Under the pieces are notes generated by a model that saw nothing but the letters and a program-made list of their open reading frames with translations, was not told where the DNA came from and did not search any database. DNA of 64,000 nt from assembly GCA_027625915.1 (NCBI GenBank), contig JANTQA010000033.1:8060001-8124000 (forward strand), written 5' to 3'. The stretch comes from Anaeramoeba flamelloides. Taxonomy: Eukaryota; Metamonada; Anaeramoebidae. The position numbers and the translations under genes are program-made. This document shows, in pieces, positions 23,340 through 36,300 of the stretch (position 1 is the stretch's first letter; each line of letters starts with the position of its first letter).

Positions 23340-23770
23340 CATTTTGAAATTAAAATATTTGATATTTTAAGAAAGTTTTACATTGGGAAGACAATTTATT
23401 TGAAATTTTTCATAAATCTTTCAGTTTTTTAGAAATTTTTAGTTATTTTAATTAATTAAAAATTATTACATTTTTTAAGATAAATTTTCTAATTTGATAC
23501 TTCATTTTTAGAATTTTTTTAAAATAAAAAAATTAAGAAATAAATGTCCTATTTAACTAGGGTTTATTGTTTGTTTCTTTGAACAGTTAATGGACAAGTC
23601 TTCAATAACAAAAAAAAAATCACTTTTTTTTTTGAAACGCAGATTAAAATTTCCTGTACGCATTATTTTGACAACATCAAGTAAAAAAAAAATGAAAATA
23701 TTATTATTATTGATGAAGAAGTATAAATTACACTCTAAATGTCATTTTATTTCAATTTTCCCAAAAATAA
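23340..23770 (+). repeat. Dispersed segment I, copy 2
   Basis: AAGATAAATTTTCTAATTTG, TTAATGGACAAGTCTTCAAT, TTGAAACGCAGATTAAA and CGCATTATTTTGACAACA are in the same order as in 16730-17200 and 56160-56660. A family A element lies directly on its left and may have inserted into this repeat. Confidence 0.65.
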
Positions 23771-24507
23771 TTTAAGCAAAAAATCATAGATTTCATAATT
23801 GTTCAAGGGGGAGACACACATTTTTTTATGTTTAAAAAATAAGAGGGAAAAATTGAAATGGAAAAAGGAAAAAAAAGAAAACGAAATTTAAAAAGGGTTT
23901 AAAAGGGGCAATTGGTAAAAAATCAAAAAAAAAAAAAAAGAGCAATGTTATCTCTAATTAAGGACTTTCAAAATCACAACCACAATACTTTTGATTTATT
24001 GAATAATTCAATAATTGATCATGAGCGTTTACTTATGGATCGTCATTTTATTGTGTAATTTCTTATATAATTGTTCATTTGATTTGCATTAAACCTTTGG
24101 TCATTTTTAGCCTTTGTTTTTATGTTTTTATTTTTTTATTTTCAAGTTAACCTATTTTCGTGTTTCAGTCTCACACTATTAGTAAGTAACCACTTGATCT
24201 TTTTTCTTTGTAACTCTTCTTCCCAATAGATGGAGGTTCAACAAGGGAAAAAATAGAAAAAAATAAAAAAATTTAAATATTAATAGTCAATACAAAAATC
24301 ACCATTTTTTATCAACTATCTAACAATCTTTTCACCTAACTCTAATCAACTCTGATTTAAAAAAACAATATCAAAAAATGTCTTTTTTTTAGCAAGCCAT
24401 TAAAATTCAAGTCAAAGTTGAAGATTTATCCAATCAGAACCAAAATAGTAATTCTTTTTCAAACAAGATGTAATACAATCTTTATTCCTTCTACAGGATT
24501 TTAAACA

Positions 24508-25727
24508 TTAAGGAACTAGTAAACTAAAAAAATCTTTAAGAAAATTTAATAGCAAATTCTAAAAAAATTTACCTAATCTTGAAATTGAAAAACACGGTAA
24601 AAATCTGATTACTACAAAACCAAACATACTTTTAATAATATTTTCAGAAATGAATTATTGTTTTTAAAAATCTAATCCATTTTTTGAATTTCTGAAAAGT
24701 TCAAAATCCAACATATTTCTGAATTATTAAAAAAAGGGATTTTCTTTGAAAGAAGATTTAAATCTTATTGCCTGCAAAGGAAGTGTACTAAAATACACTT
24801 TAACAATAAAACCAATAAGTCCTATAATAACTCAGTTTAAAAAAACTACTTGATTTCAAAAAAAAAAAAAACAATAATTATTTTAAACTTGTAAAAAAAA
24901 GAATTTTTTGATTCAAAGAACAGTTCAAATCAATTATTTCTCTAAGCTGAATAAAAAAATCTGAGAAAAAGAACCGAACAATCGAATTAAAAATATCCCC
25001 GAAATACTTTTTTATAACCTAGAAAATTCAACTTATAATCTTGAGAAATACTTTTGAATTTGATTATTTATAATCAATAATTAAAAACCCAATCTCAATT
25101 ATTTCAGTAAGTCATTAACAACCCAAAGATTAATTATATCAAATATACTTAAAAATTATTTCTCAATTTTTTAGAGATTTTCAAAAACAATAAAACAATT
25201 CAAATGCATATTTCTATTAAAAAAAATAATAACAGGATATTATCAAATAACTGGTTTTAATACAAACAGTTCCTTGCTTATACACTCGGTATTTGAAAAA
25301 GGATATTGACTTGTCTTTTAAATTTCAAGAAATATAATAAATATTTGTGAATAAAAAAAAGGATCTATTTTTTTAGATCTTCAAGGATATAATATTTGAT
25401 TGGTTTTTATTATACTTTTATAATAAGATTGGAGTTTCAAGGTTACTTGTTCATAAAGACTCTCTGAAATTACTAAAAGCGATATTTCTTCAAAATTAAA
25501 TTTTTTTGTAAATTTTTTTTTTTATTATTTGATACAAAAACCCAACAAAAAAAGATCAGATCTTTTACTGTAAATTTCATTGGAAAAATGAAATCTTTTA
25601 AAAATGATTATTCCCTACTCTAAAGTTGACAAACGAAGTTTCTTTTTGGGTTTAGTTGTATTCTTATGTAAATAATTACTCTATTGACTTTGGTAAAAAA
25701 AATAAATAAGAGTTACTAGTCCCTTAA
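24508..25727 (+). repeat. Family E element, copy 1 (1.22 kb, TTAA ends)
   Basis: Left end TTAAGGAACTAGTAAAC and right end GTTACTAGTCCCTTAA form a 15 bp inverted repeat with TTAA at both edges. An inverted full-length relative lies at 45101-46332, and partial relatives at about 14700-15345 and 46840-48310. Interior landmarks include AAAATTTAATAGCAAATTCT and GTGTACTAAAATACACTTTA. No coding frame is preserved. The tips resemble family B tips (TTAAGGGATTAG), suggesting the same class of transposase. Confidence 0.85.
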
Positions 25728-26076
25728 ATAATTTTGAGTTTGAAAAAATCTTCAGAAAGGAAAATTTTTAAACTTTCTCAGTTGCATCGATTTGAATAAT
25801 TAAAACTTTGACGTATTTTTTAAATAAAAAGGTTTTGATAAAGGCAAAAGAACTTTTTTGTTTGAAAGTACTTTTCACTTGAACACAAAATAAGCCTGAA
25901 GGAGGAAATTGCTTCTATTTTTTGTGTGTAGTTTTAAGGGTTCTTTTTAGATTTGGTAAACTAAAACCGAAATTTTTTGAGGAAACGAGTCAACTTGCAT
26001 TTCGTTTCAAAAAAACTGTCATTTTTCATTTTTCATTTTTTTGATTTTGTAATTTTATTATTTTTTTTTATTTCAA

Positions 26077-28409
26077 ATGTCAAACGAGGCATTACTTTCG
26101 GACGAAGAGCATAAAGTAGTAGCAGGTAAGAACATTCATGACATGGGTGTTCATGAAAAATTTGAATATGACGAAAGCTTTAGTGGGCCATTATCCCAAA
26201 GAAAGCATCGTGATGTTTTTTGGTTAATTTTATTTATTATTTTTTGGATTGGGATGATTGTCGTTGCAGGGTTGGCTTATTCTACAGGGACACCAAAAAG
26301 GTAAAATCTTTTCAAAAAAAAATAAAAAGAAAATAATAAAGAAAATAACAACTTTTTCTTTTTGATCACTTTCTTTTGTATTAAATTCCCAACAAAAAAA
26401 CAAAACTTTCTTTGATTTTAACAATTTTTTTTGTTTTAATTTTCGTAACAAAACAAACAAACAAAAAAAAAAAAAGATTAATGTATCCAAAAGATTACAG
26501 AGGAAATGTTTGTGGAATGGACAACACAAAAGCAAAAGATGCTTTAAGTTCTAATTACACAAAATCTGAGCTTTCCTTTTTATCCGATACATCTGATTTA
26601 AAATACGTATTTTGGCCACACGACGGATCGAGTGAAGAAATATGTATAGACGAGTGTCCAACAAAAGGAGACATCGCTAATCCCTTATGCGACGAATCCA
26701 TCAACAATTACATTGACAAAGATGATCCTTATTGCCCTTATAAAACAGAATCAAGTAATTAATCATTTAGATTTACTCTTTTATTTTTCATTTTTTTTTT
26801 TTTTTTTTTTTTTCTCAATTAAAAGATACCCTTTAATTTCATATTTCCCTTTTGGTTTAAAGCCTGACCATTTTTTTTGCAAGGATTCTTCAAGTTTGAG
26901 AAGATAGAGGTTGTTTTCAGTGTACTACGTTACGTACACAAAAGGAAAATATGAAATTAATGAATACCCTTAATAATCTAATTCCTTAACAATTAATTCC
27001 ATTCATCTTTTTTTTTTTTTTTTTTCTCTTTTCCAACTGAAAAAATTACACTTTGTTTCATTTTATTTTCTTTTAAAATGAATAATTTTATTCTTTGAAT
27101 TTAATCAAATAAATGGAATAATTTGAAATTAAAAGTCCTTAGAAGATGTCTTCCAACTCAACTTACTAATACCAATTCATCTGATGTTATAAATAAGGTT
27201 AAAAAAAGTGTGTCTGGCTCAAGTGGGCTTTCAAAAGTTATGGGTGATCTTATTCAAGGTTGGTATGTACTCTTGGTCTCTATATTTATAGCTGTTGCAC
27301 TTTCATTTCTTTGGTTACTTGTAATTAGAAAATTCGCACGATTTATGGTATTTTTTACAATCTTCTTCTATTTCGTAATGCTAGGATTAGTTACTTGGTA
27401 TTTTTGGCACCAAGGTTTGTCACAATTTTTATTTTTATTTATATTTATTTTCTTTTCTCTTTCCTATTTTGATAAAACAACAAGTGTTTTTACAAAGCTT
27501 TTAATCCTTTTAAATTGTTTGAAAGACTTGGAAATTGCCAGAAAGCTTTGAAAAGGCTTCAAACTTTGTAAAAGTCAAGGAAATTTTTTCGAAACAAAGT
27601 TTATTATTCTAAAATTTTGTTCATATTTGATACTATTAAAAATATATTTGACTTGTTTTAATATATCATTTCAAAATTAGTTAACATAATAATTATATAA
27701 TTAGAATACCAATAATTTGTAAAAGGAACTCCTCTAATGTCAAGAATATGATATTTTGATTTTATTTTAACAAAAAAAAATTTTCTCACCAGTTCATACT
27801 TTTTTTGATTACTAGAAATAATTTTTTAATTGTAAAAATTTCAGAATTTTTCAGGTTTTTGAGTATAATTATCTAAAAGTTTAAAAAAATTCAAAATATT
27901 TTTATCAACTTTACTCGAAACACAGAAATCATAGAAATCACACAAATTACAGAAATCATAGAAATCACATAAACCACTGAAACTTGAAAGTATTTACAAG
28001 ATTTATATAGAAATTAAATTAAAAAATAAAGATGATTTTCAAGAAAGAAAATGGGAAAGGATTCAATATAATTCTTTTTTTTGTTTTTTTTTAACTTTGA
28101 AAATTTTTAATAATTGCAATTATTAAAAGGGGCTTTCTTATTGATTAAATTTTGTAGATTAAAGTAATTGAGATATTTTACATAAGGCATTAATTGTATG
28201 TCTACTAGATTACAATAAAGCTTATTTGAAATATTAATATTTCAAAATAATTTTTAATAGTTGAATTAAAATTACAAAAAAACTAACAAAATTGATAAAA
28301 CATTGAATACATTCTTTTTATTATGGTATGTTATGTTAGAATTAGAATCATAAATTTTGTTAAAAATTTTTGAGAAATAGTTGGTGTGACAACTAAATTT
28401 AAACTTTGC

Positions 28410-28451
<42 letters not shown>

Positions 28452-29843
28452 AAAATCCAAATAAATAATATTTAATCAATTATATAGAAGCACATTATAA
28501 ATCTTCATAAAATTATCCAAATCAAATTTTGATTTCTTTTCCATTAAAAATTCCCTATTTTAATTATTCAAACTGTATTTGAAAAAATATACTAAAAACT
28601 TTCAAAACAAATAGCTGAAGAATCAGATAACATTGCTGATGATAAAAAAATGGATACTGATACAACAAATGCCAAAGTTTTCAGAATCTTTTTCTATATA
28701 ATGTTTGCTGTTATTGTCCTCTCTTTATGTGCATTAGTTTTCCTTCGAAAGAAAATTTTATTGGCCATTGCCGTTATTAAGGAAGCATCCAAGGCTGTAT
28801 CTGACATTCCCATGGTTGTATTTTTCCCATTGATCTCATTTGGAATGCTGCTTGTTCTTTACGTGTGGTGGGTACCTGTTTCCATGTTTCTTATGAGCTC
28901 GGGAAAGCCAAGACTTGTCACCGAAGTCCCAGCAACCGGCGATCCATATTTGGTATTAGATTACAAAAATGAAAAGAGTATCAATTATTTAGGAATCTAT
29001 CATTTCTTTGGATTGCTCTGGACAAATGCCTTCATTGTTGCCTTGACCCAAGGGACCATCGCAGGTGCAATCGCCTCGTGGTATTGGACACGAGACAAAA
29101 GCAACATCCCAGGAAGCCCAGTTAAGGAATCGTTTTTGAGAAACTGTAAATATCATTTAGGATCATATGCCTTTGGATCCTTAATCATTGCCATTATTCA
29201 ATTACTTCGCGTGATCTTGGAATACACCGAACGCCAAATGAAGAAGGCAAGCGGGGAAAATAAATTTGTCAAATATCTGTTTTACGCAATGAGATGCTGT
29301 TTGAAATGTATGGAATCAACAATGAAATTTATTAACAGAAATGCTTACATTATGATCGCTGTTTATGGCCAGTCCTTCTGTAAATCAACTAAACGCGCCT
29401 TCCATTTGATCGGCAGAAATCTCTTCAGAATCATGGCAATCAATATTGTTGGTGACTTTTTATTATTCTTGGGAAAACTTAGCGTCTGTATATTGACAGG
29501 AATAATTGCAATGGCTATGTGTAAGGCAGACGATAATATGAGTCTTTATGTTATACCATCAGTGTTGTCAGCTGTCCTCGCTTACTTGGTCGCTTCAGGT
29601 TTCATGGCAGTTTTTGAAATGGCAATCGATACAATCTTGCTTAGCTTCTGTGAGGATTGTGAAAGACACGACGGTTCTTCAGTGGAAAAGGAACCTTACG
29701 CCTCAGAAGAATTACAAGAATTCATGACGAATATTCAACATAATAAACACCAAAGCAAAAAAAAACATAAAAAATCATCATCCGATGACGAACAACAAAA
29801 TCCTGAAGTCAATGTTTCTGGTTCTGGTTCTGGTTCCGATTAA
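26077..29843 (+). CDS. Choline transporter-like protein (CTL/SLC44 family)
   Basis: Four exons: 26077-26300, 26477-26754, 27136-27414, 28615-29843; joined they give 669 codons plus stop with all phases consistent. The family are about 10-TM plasma or organelle membrane proteins linked to choline or ethanolamine transport. Exon 1 has a cytosolic N-terminus and TM1 (about residues 48-70). The first junction rebuilds PKRLMYPKDYRGNVCG, the family's R-L-yG-DyrGn-CG block. Exon 2 has the Cys-rich outer loop (CIDECP, CPYKTES), and the next junction gives TESILRRCLPTQ, matching the VLgRClP block. Exon 4 holds FLRKKILLAIAVIKEASKAV, then the remaining helices, with MRCCLKCMESTMKFINRNAY and AYIMIAVYGQSFCKS typical of the family. 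The tail is Lys/Ser/Asp-rich. Introns 1 and 2 are 176 and 381 nt; intron 3 is 1.2 kb and carries a 36-base A run. Confidence 0.93.
27922..27980 (+). repeat. Short tandem repeat (27 bp, two units) in CTL intron 3
   Basis: ACAGAAATCATAGAAATCAC occurs at 27922 and 27949; each unit is itself built from AGAAATCA(T/C) steps of 9 bases. Confidence 0.75.
28414..28449 (+). repeat. A36 homopolymer in CTL intron 3
   Basis: Uninterrupted run of 36 A. It has no target duplication or retroposed body that I can see, so it is better read as slippage than as the tail of a retroelement. Confidence 0.85.
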
Positions 29844-32800
29844 TTCACGAATAAAAATTTTAATTGATTAAAAAGCTTTATTTTTTATTTTATTCTAATT
29901 TTTTTTTAATTCTTTGAAAAAAAATTATATAATTATTGGTAAAAGATTTAACATTTTGTTCTATTTTTTTTTTGTTGTTTTTTTTTTTAATTTTTTGAAA
30001 TAACTTAAGAGAATTAAAAAATTATTGAAATTTCTTTTTTTTTTAACTTTTTCTCTTTTGTTTCAACTACTTTTATTTGAATCAATAAAAAAACAAATTT
30101 TTTTATTTAACAAATTTTTATTTATTTTTTTATTTGATTTATCCATTTTTGTAAAGAATTGAAATACGACTCTTTACAAAGAAGAGAACTTTTAATCATC
30201 TATTTGATCAATAATTTTAAAATAAAGAGTCAAAAAACTATAAAACTCTGGTAAATTCTCTAATTTAATTCCTCCTTTGGTTTTAAAAAGTTGTGAAGAA
30301 AATAAAAAGAAACTATTATATTATTTTTTAAACTTTTTTATCTACAGAGTTTGTTTGTGTTTGTGTGAATTATGAACTTTTTATTTTTTATTTATCTATT
30401 TATTGTGAGAAGGGAGGAATCAAAGAAAATTTCCTAAATAAAAAAGAGAAGAAAAATAATTAAAATATTAAAGTAAAAAACTATTATATCATTTACATGA
30501 CTAAAAAAAAAAGAATATTTAATTCTGGATTTTTTTTGGGGACAGTCATAAAATATAAATTTATGTCTAATAACGAGATTGTATACTAAACCCAAGAGAT
30601 TATTTTGTCTTCGGAATTTGATAAAAAATAACAAAATTGTTGATTTATTGATAATTAAACATTACTGCTCTTATCCAATTAAGCTACATCAAAAGTTATT
30701 CCAGGTTCTCTAAATATTTTCTGAATTATTGGCTTTTTGGTTGACCTAATATCTTAACTAAATCAAGTAGATGTGATATTTTGAAAGATTTAATTAATAT
30801 TCCTTCAATATCCTTTGAGATTATATTGTAATCCGAGCTATCTGTTGGAAAAGTAATCATAAACATGTTTTTACTGGGAATAATCCGATATATATATATA
30901 TACTGATATTTATTCATGATTCATTTTAAAATAATTTATATGGCTATATTTAACATCAAAAGATTGTTCGATTGTCTCAGTAATTTCAATTAATAATATA
31001 AAAAATTTTAATAGAAATTAAAAATTATTCAGGTAGATTATTACTAATCAAAAATTTTGGTCTTTCAAGATTTTTTCCATTAAAAAATAGATCGATGTAA
31101 ATCAAAAATAAAACAAAGATTAATGGAACGTATAATTCTCAATGATTAAAACTTTTAAAACTAGAAACATTACTAGTAATAAATTATTTTTAGTTCAAAA
31201 TGTCAAGGCACTTTCGCAAAAATTTTTTCAAAATTTTTCATCTTTTTTAGATAAAATCTGCTTTTTTTCATTAGCAACCATACTAATTGTGTGTGTAAAA
31301 CAGTCGGGAACCTTAGTAATGAAAAAAGTACAATTGTATCAAAAAAAGATGAATAATTCTAGAATTTTTTTTACAAATCACTTGTATGAAAAAATAAAAT
31401 TAAAAAATTACAAGTTAAGCAAAAATATTACAACCATTATTATTTCATCCTTATTATCCAAGTTTATTTGAAATATAATCAACATTTCAGTTCTTAAAAA
31501 TACTGGGAATGTTTTATTTATTTTTTTAGCGGTACTACGATTTTTATAAGTCTCTAGTCTAGAAAAAAAGTCTATGTTGGGGTAAAAATATTTAAATGGA
31601 TGTGACAATGAATTTTCTTTAAATTCTACTTTAGGATATTTTTTTGAAGAGATACTAACTAATAGTTTTGAAAACACTCTACCCATCTAAAAAAACTTAA
31701 ATATAGCAAAAAAATAACTGATGGTGAATATAACACATCCTAGGTTTTCCAGAATTTAAAAGAATAGAGAATAATCTCAGATTTTACTCAATTCCTTTAA
31801 ATTCTAGAAAACCTAGGACGAAAGTGTCCGTTAAGTGCAGTAGAGTGCCATGGAGTGCTTATCTTTACCAGAATTCAAAAGAATGGAGAAAAATCTCAGA
31901 TTTTGCTAGACTCTTTTAAATTGTCCAAAATTTAACAGCAGTTTTTTTTTTTCTTTTTGAAATAAATGGAAAATTTTAATAAAATTTTCGGTTTATTTCA
32001 AAAATTAAAAAAAAACTAACGGAAGTGTCCTAGGTTTTCCAGAATTCAGAAGAATTGAGCAAAATCTTGGATTTTTCTCTATTCTTTTAAATTCTGGAAA
32101 ACCTAACGGAAAATGAAAAAAAAAATTAATTTTTTTCCATTTTTAAAAGAACAAATAATTCTTTAATAGTCTAAATGATTGATTCCCTATATGAAAGATA
32201 TTCATCAGATTTAAATTACTTTTAAAAGATGATAGAATGACATCTTATCGAGAAGCAAAAAAGTAATCAAATTTTTTACTCTTAAATCGAAAAAAAAATC
32301 TTTATAAAAAATTGGTTTTTCCAGTTTAATGTAAAATATCTTACAAATTATTTTTTGATCAAAGATCTTTTATTCACCAATAGTGTTTATTATAATTGAA
32401 GTTAATAAAAAGGGTAAAAATAGCAAAAGTTTAATTTTTTTTGAAAAAATTTTTTCAGGATCGTGATGTGGAGTGAATTGCTTCTTTCCCTAATAAAAAA
32501 TAAAGGTTAATATTAATTTTAATCAAGGAATTTAGTAGACCTAAAGGTATAAGCAAAAAAAAATCTTTATGAATTGATCAAAAACAAAAAATATATCTTT
32601 AAGTATCCTTAGGAATTTGAAACTGCCCCAAAAAAGCCGGCATCGAGAATAAATTAAGTGCTTCAAATTAAAACTAGTTCTTTTTTCTGATTTAAATCAA
32701 ACCTGTAGTCTAGCTTATAATAGCAAAGCAAACGTTAAATCAATTTTGAAGGTTCATTCATTGGGAATTTTTCAATCAATTTTTAAAAATAAATTGGTTT

Positions 32801-33399
32801 TGTTGTTAATTTTTCGAAATTTTTTGATTTTTTTTTGAAGAATAAAAATTCGATCTCAATTGAACTATCTTTTTTGGTACAAATATTCGAATTTCATCTT
32901 TCTTTTTTAGATTTTCTTTTTTGGATAATAAACTTATTTCCTGTTTTCTATTGTTTAGTGTTGGATTCTTTGATTTTTTAATCAATAAACCTTCTCATAA
33001 AAATGTAAACAACTTTTATTTCGAAACATAAGTATTATAAAATCTTAAAGAGATCTTCCAATAATAGAAATTTCAAAACCATATTATTACTTTGTATTTT
33101 TATTTTTACAAACGAAGAAGCACTCATAATCTTTACGAATTGAAGAAAAATGTTATTTATCTCTTTAGTCAAAATTTCGAAGAAATTATTTTTTGTAAAT
33201 AATAATCGATAATTCTAAAAAAAAGTAATACACGAAAGGTTAAATGGAGCATTTTTTGGTCTCAAAACAAAATTTATATAATAGTTCTACACTTCCGTGT
33301 TTTTTCTAGACATTTAAAACCATACCAATGATGGTTTTTTTTCCATTTCGCTTTTTGTTACAATTATATAACCATTTTTTACAATTAACACCTTCACTA
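29844..33399. other. Intergenic region, 3.6 kb, with foldback cluster G
   Basis: T-rich tracts follow the CTL stop codon. A minus-strand frame at 30917-30726 (MNKYQYIYIYRIIPSK...) and a plus-strand frame at 31142-31471 have slightly more balanced composition, but no recognisable domain and no support for a start or splice site; I leave them uncalled. Foldback cluster G copy 3 is at 31725-32110. Confidence 0.6.
31725..32110. repeat. Foldback repeat cluster G, copy 3 (clearest)
   Basis: Three hairpin units follow each other: TTTTCCAGAATTTAAAAGAA ... TTTAAATTCTAGAAAACC; CCAGAATTCAAAAGAATGGA ... CTTTTAAATTG; and TTTTCCAGAATTCAGAAGAA ... TTTAAATTCTGGAAAACC. Between them are spacers of AAGTGTCCGTTAAGTGC, GAGTGCCATGGAGTGC and a second palindrome type (AAATAAATGGAAAATTT against AAATTTTCGGTTTATTT). 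Confidence 0.8.
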
Positions 33400-36300
33400 A
33401 TGTCATTAACAAAAAAATACGGAGAAACTCTTAGCAATAATGAAATTGAACAATTAGTAAAAGTAACAGGGTTTAATGAAGAACAAATCCCAAAATTGTA
33501 TACTTTCTACAAGAAAATTGCTGGGAGCAGAATCAAAGACGGTATTATTGATAATGTTGAATTTGGTAAAATTGTTTCCAATTCCTTCGTTTGCTGTCTG
33601 TTGTTAACTTAAACTTTTTGTTTTTTTTTTAAATCAATTTTGTAATTTTTTTCGACTCCTTTTTATAGAACAAGCCCTTGGATTAAAAGGATCAATTTTT
33701 GCAGAAAGACTTTTTAATGGTATCTATTTTTAAATTTTTTTTCTTTTTTTTTTTTCTCTTCTTTTTTTTTTTAGACTCTAATTTTTTTTTAATTTTTTTT
33801 TTATTTTTTGTTTTTACTCTCTCAAACTTAATTGCCTTTATTTTTTATAGTTTGTCTCTTTTTCAAAAGAAATTGGAATTATTCTTTTACAAATAAGAAA
33901 AATTTTTTCCTTTATTTTTTAAAAAATAAATCCTATCTTTTTCTTTTTAGGTACTTGACAAAGATAACAATAGGGAACTTGACTTTAATGAATTTTGTAT
34001 TGGCTTAAATTCATTCGCATCAAATGGATCATTTGTGGATCGATTAAAATGTAAGTAAATCATTTTATTATTTTTTTTTTTTTACTTTTTGAGATCACAA
34101 TCAGATATTTTGTTTATTTAGGTGTTTTGAAATGACACACCATTACTCTACAAAAAATAATTCCTCCAAGGATCTATTAAAAATTTTTCTAATTTTAAAT
34201 AACTAGACTTTGAAGTTCAATATCAGAGACAACCAAATTGTGTTAAAAGCAAACAATACACCAAAAAGTGTTACCAACACCTAAAAAAGCAAAGAAACAT
34301 ATTTACCCGTATTTGACTTTTAATTGTGAAACAAGTTTAACTTTATCATCATTCTTTATGCTTTTGTATGCATACCAGGTTGTAAATTGGAATTGGGAGA
34401 AAACTTTCACTTCACCCTTCTTTTTATTTAGTTGTCTTGAAGATTACTACTTTTGATTTTGGGATTATCCAAAAAAAGAGAATTTTGTTTTTCGTGTAGT
34501 GTTCATTAGCCTTTGAAAAATAAGTTAATCAACCTGAGTAACACTTTGTAAAACTTTTGGATCTCACTTTTTGAAAAATGATTATTACTGGTATTTGAAT
34601 TATAAATGGGAAAATATTTTCACTTCCTTTTCCTTTATTTTTTTAAAAAAGAGTTGTCCCCAAACGAAGTAGATTGGAATTTAAATACTCTATTTGAAAA
34701 AGGAAATTGAAAATGAAGTACATATTTTTCTAGGTTCATAATTCAAATACCTGTACTCATCTTTGCACAATAAGAGTGAAAAGAATAATCAATTCCTTTT
34801 TACCATATTTTTCTTTTACAAAAAGAGTTTTCCAAGAAGTAGATTGTAATTTAGATATCCTGTGACAAAAAGGAAATTGTAAAGGAAGTGAAAAAATTTC
34901 CCATTTGTAATTCAAATACCAGTATAAAAAAAAATTGGATATAAAGAAAAAAATAAGAAATATTCTGCAAAATAACGAAATTGGTTTGTTAGTCCTTGTA
35001 AAAAAGTGTGAACAAAAAAGTTTTCAATAAAGTCCAGAAAATGGGTATATTGCAGTTAGTTTTTCAATAACTTTATGGATAATCTTTAAATTTGACAACT
35101 GTTTTACAAACACCTTTTTAAAAATACTTTATGTTCTTCTTTTTGATTCAAAGAAAAGATTTTTTTTTGAAAAAACGTTAAAAAAAAAGAGACGATTTTA
35201 CAAAGATTATCATTTTTGCTTTTTTTTTTGAGATACCAAATAGTATTTTAATTATTTTTAACTTTAATTTTTTTTTCTATTACTTTTTTAAATATAAATA
35301 TATTTAAAAATTATTTTATGCACTTGATTGTATTTTTACAAAATTGGGAAAAAATGATAAATGTAATTGTTTTTTCAAATTGTGTGCACATTAAATTTGA
35401 TTTTTATTTTTACAACCAAAAAAAATCGGAAATCAAAAGTATTGGGATTTAAAGAGAAATTTTCCATTAAAAATTTCCAAATTCATTCTTTTTTTGTATT
35501 TTATTTTTTTTTTGAGTTATTTCATTTTTTGCAAAAAACAGACTCGGCTTTTAATGTAATTGATCTTTAAATTAACATAACAATAACCATTTATAAAAGT
35601 AGAGCAGTGAAAAAAATACCGGTCATGAAAAAAATCCCGTACAAGATTTTTAATTGTGAATATTAGTAAAATTATTGTGTAATTTCATTTATTTACAATC
35701 AAATTCCTTTTTTTAAGAATCGAACTTTTTCAATTATAACCCCCCCACTTATTAGAATGATGATTGATGAAATCACACTTGTTCAAAACACCATTCAACC
35801 AATCAAAAAACAAGAAGAAAAATTATCATTTTCCAAACTCTAGTAAACCTCAATAAAACTCGATTGTTTTTCAAAAAAAGTTGATCAACATTAGGCTATC
35901 AAACAATTACTCGAGTATTCTAAAGACACCTTACTTTAATGGACTTTGGGTAGGTTTATTACTAATCTCATAAAAAAATTGGTTATTTATAATAAGGATT
36001 TCATTGAAATTAGACAAAAATTTTACTAATACTCACAATTAAAAATCTTGTACGGGATTTTTTTCATTTCCGGTATTTTTTTCCCTACTATATATAATCC
36101 TTATTATTGATCTTATAAGAATTCAAATTTATAATATTTAAGGGCTTAGCGTATACCACGGAGAATTACAAAATTAAAGTATGGTGCCATTGTGGGTAAA
36201 TCATATTAGTTCGTCGTGGTTTAAATGTCTCCAAAAATTCGATTAGTAAAATAGTATTACAAGATGATCTCATCAATTAAAAATGATCTATGGTTTTATT

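Larger units (their letters stand above)
19377..26076. other. Intergenic region, 6.7 kb, with B, A, I and E elements
   Basis: Holds family B copy 2 (20799-21564), family A copy 2 (23135-23334), an I segment (23340-23770) and a full-length family E element (24508-25727). Between them are long A and T runs. Open frames here of 60-100 codons are Phe/Lys/Ile-rich, without motifs, and I treat them as chance. No RNA gene seen. Confidence 0.7.

Noticed and set aside
26713-26907. Frame in CTL intron 2 as a possible exon
   Set aside because: Joining exon 2 directly to 27136 restores the conserved TESILRRCLP block in phase, so no extra exon is needed.
28414-28449. A36 run as the tail of a SINE or LINE insertion
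   Set aside because: No target-site duplication or retroelement body is seen next to it, and similar shorter A and T runs are common throughout the window.
30630-30700. Minus-strand tRNA-like A-box (TAGCTTAATTGGATAAGAGC)
   Set aside because: The D-arm is convincing but no B-box (GGTTCGAATCC-like) follows, the anticodon loop lacks the usual T33 and no acceptor stem pairs, so it is not a functional tRNA.
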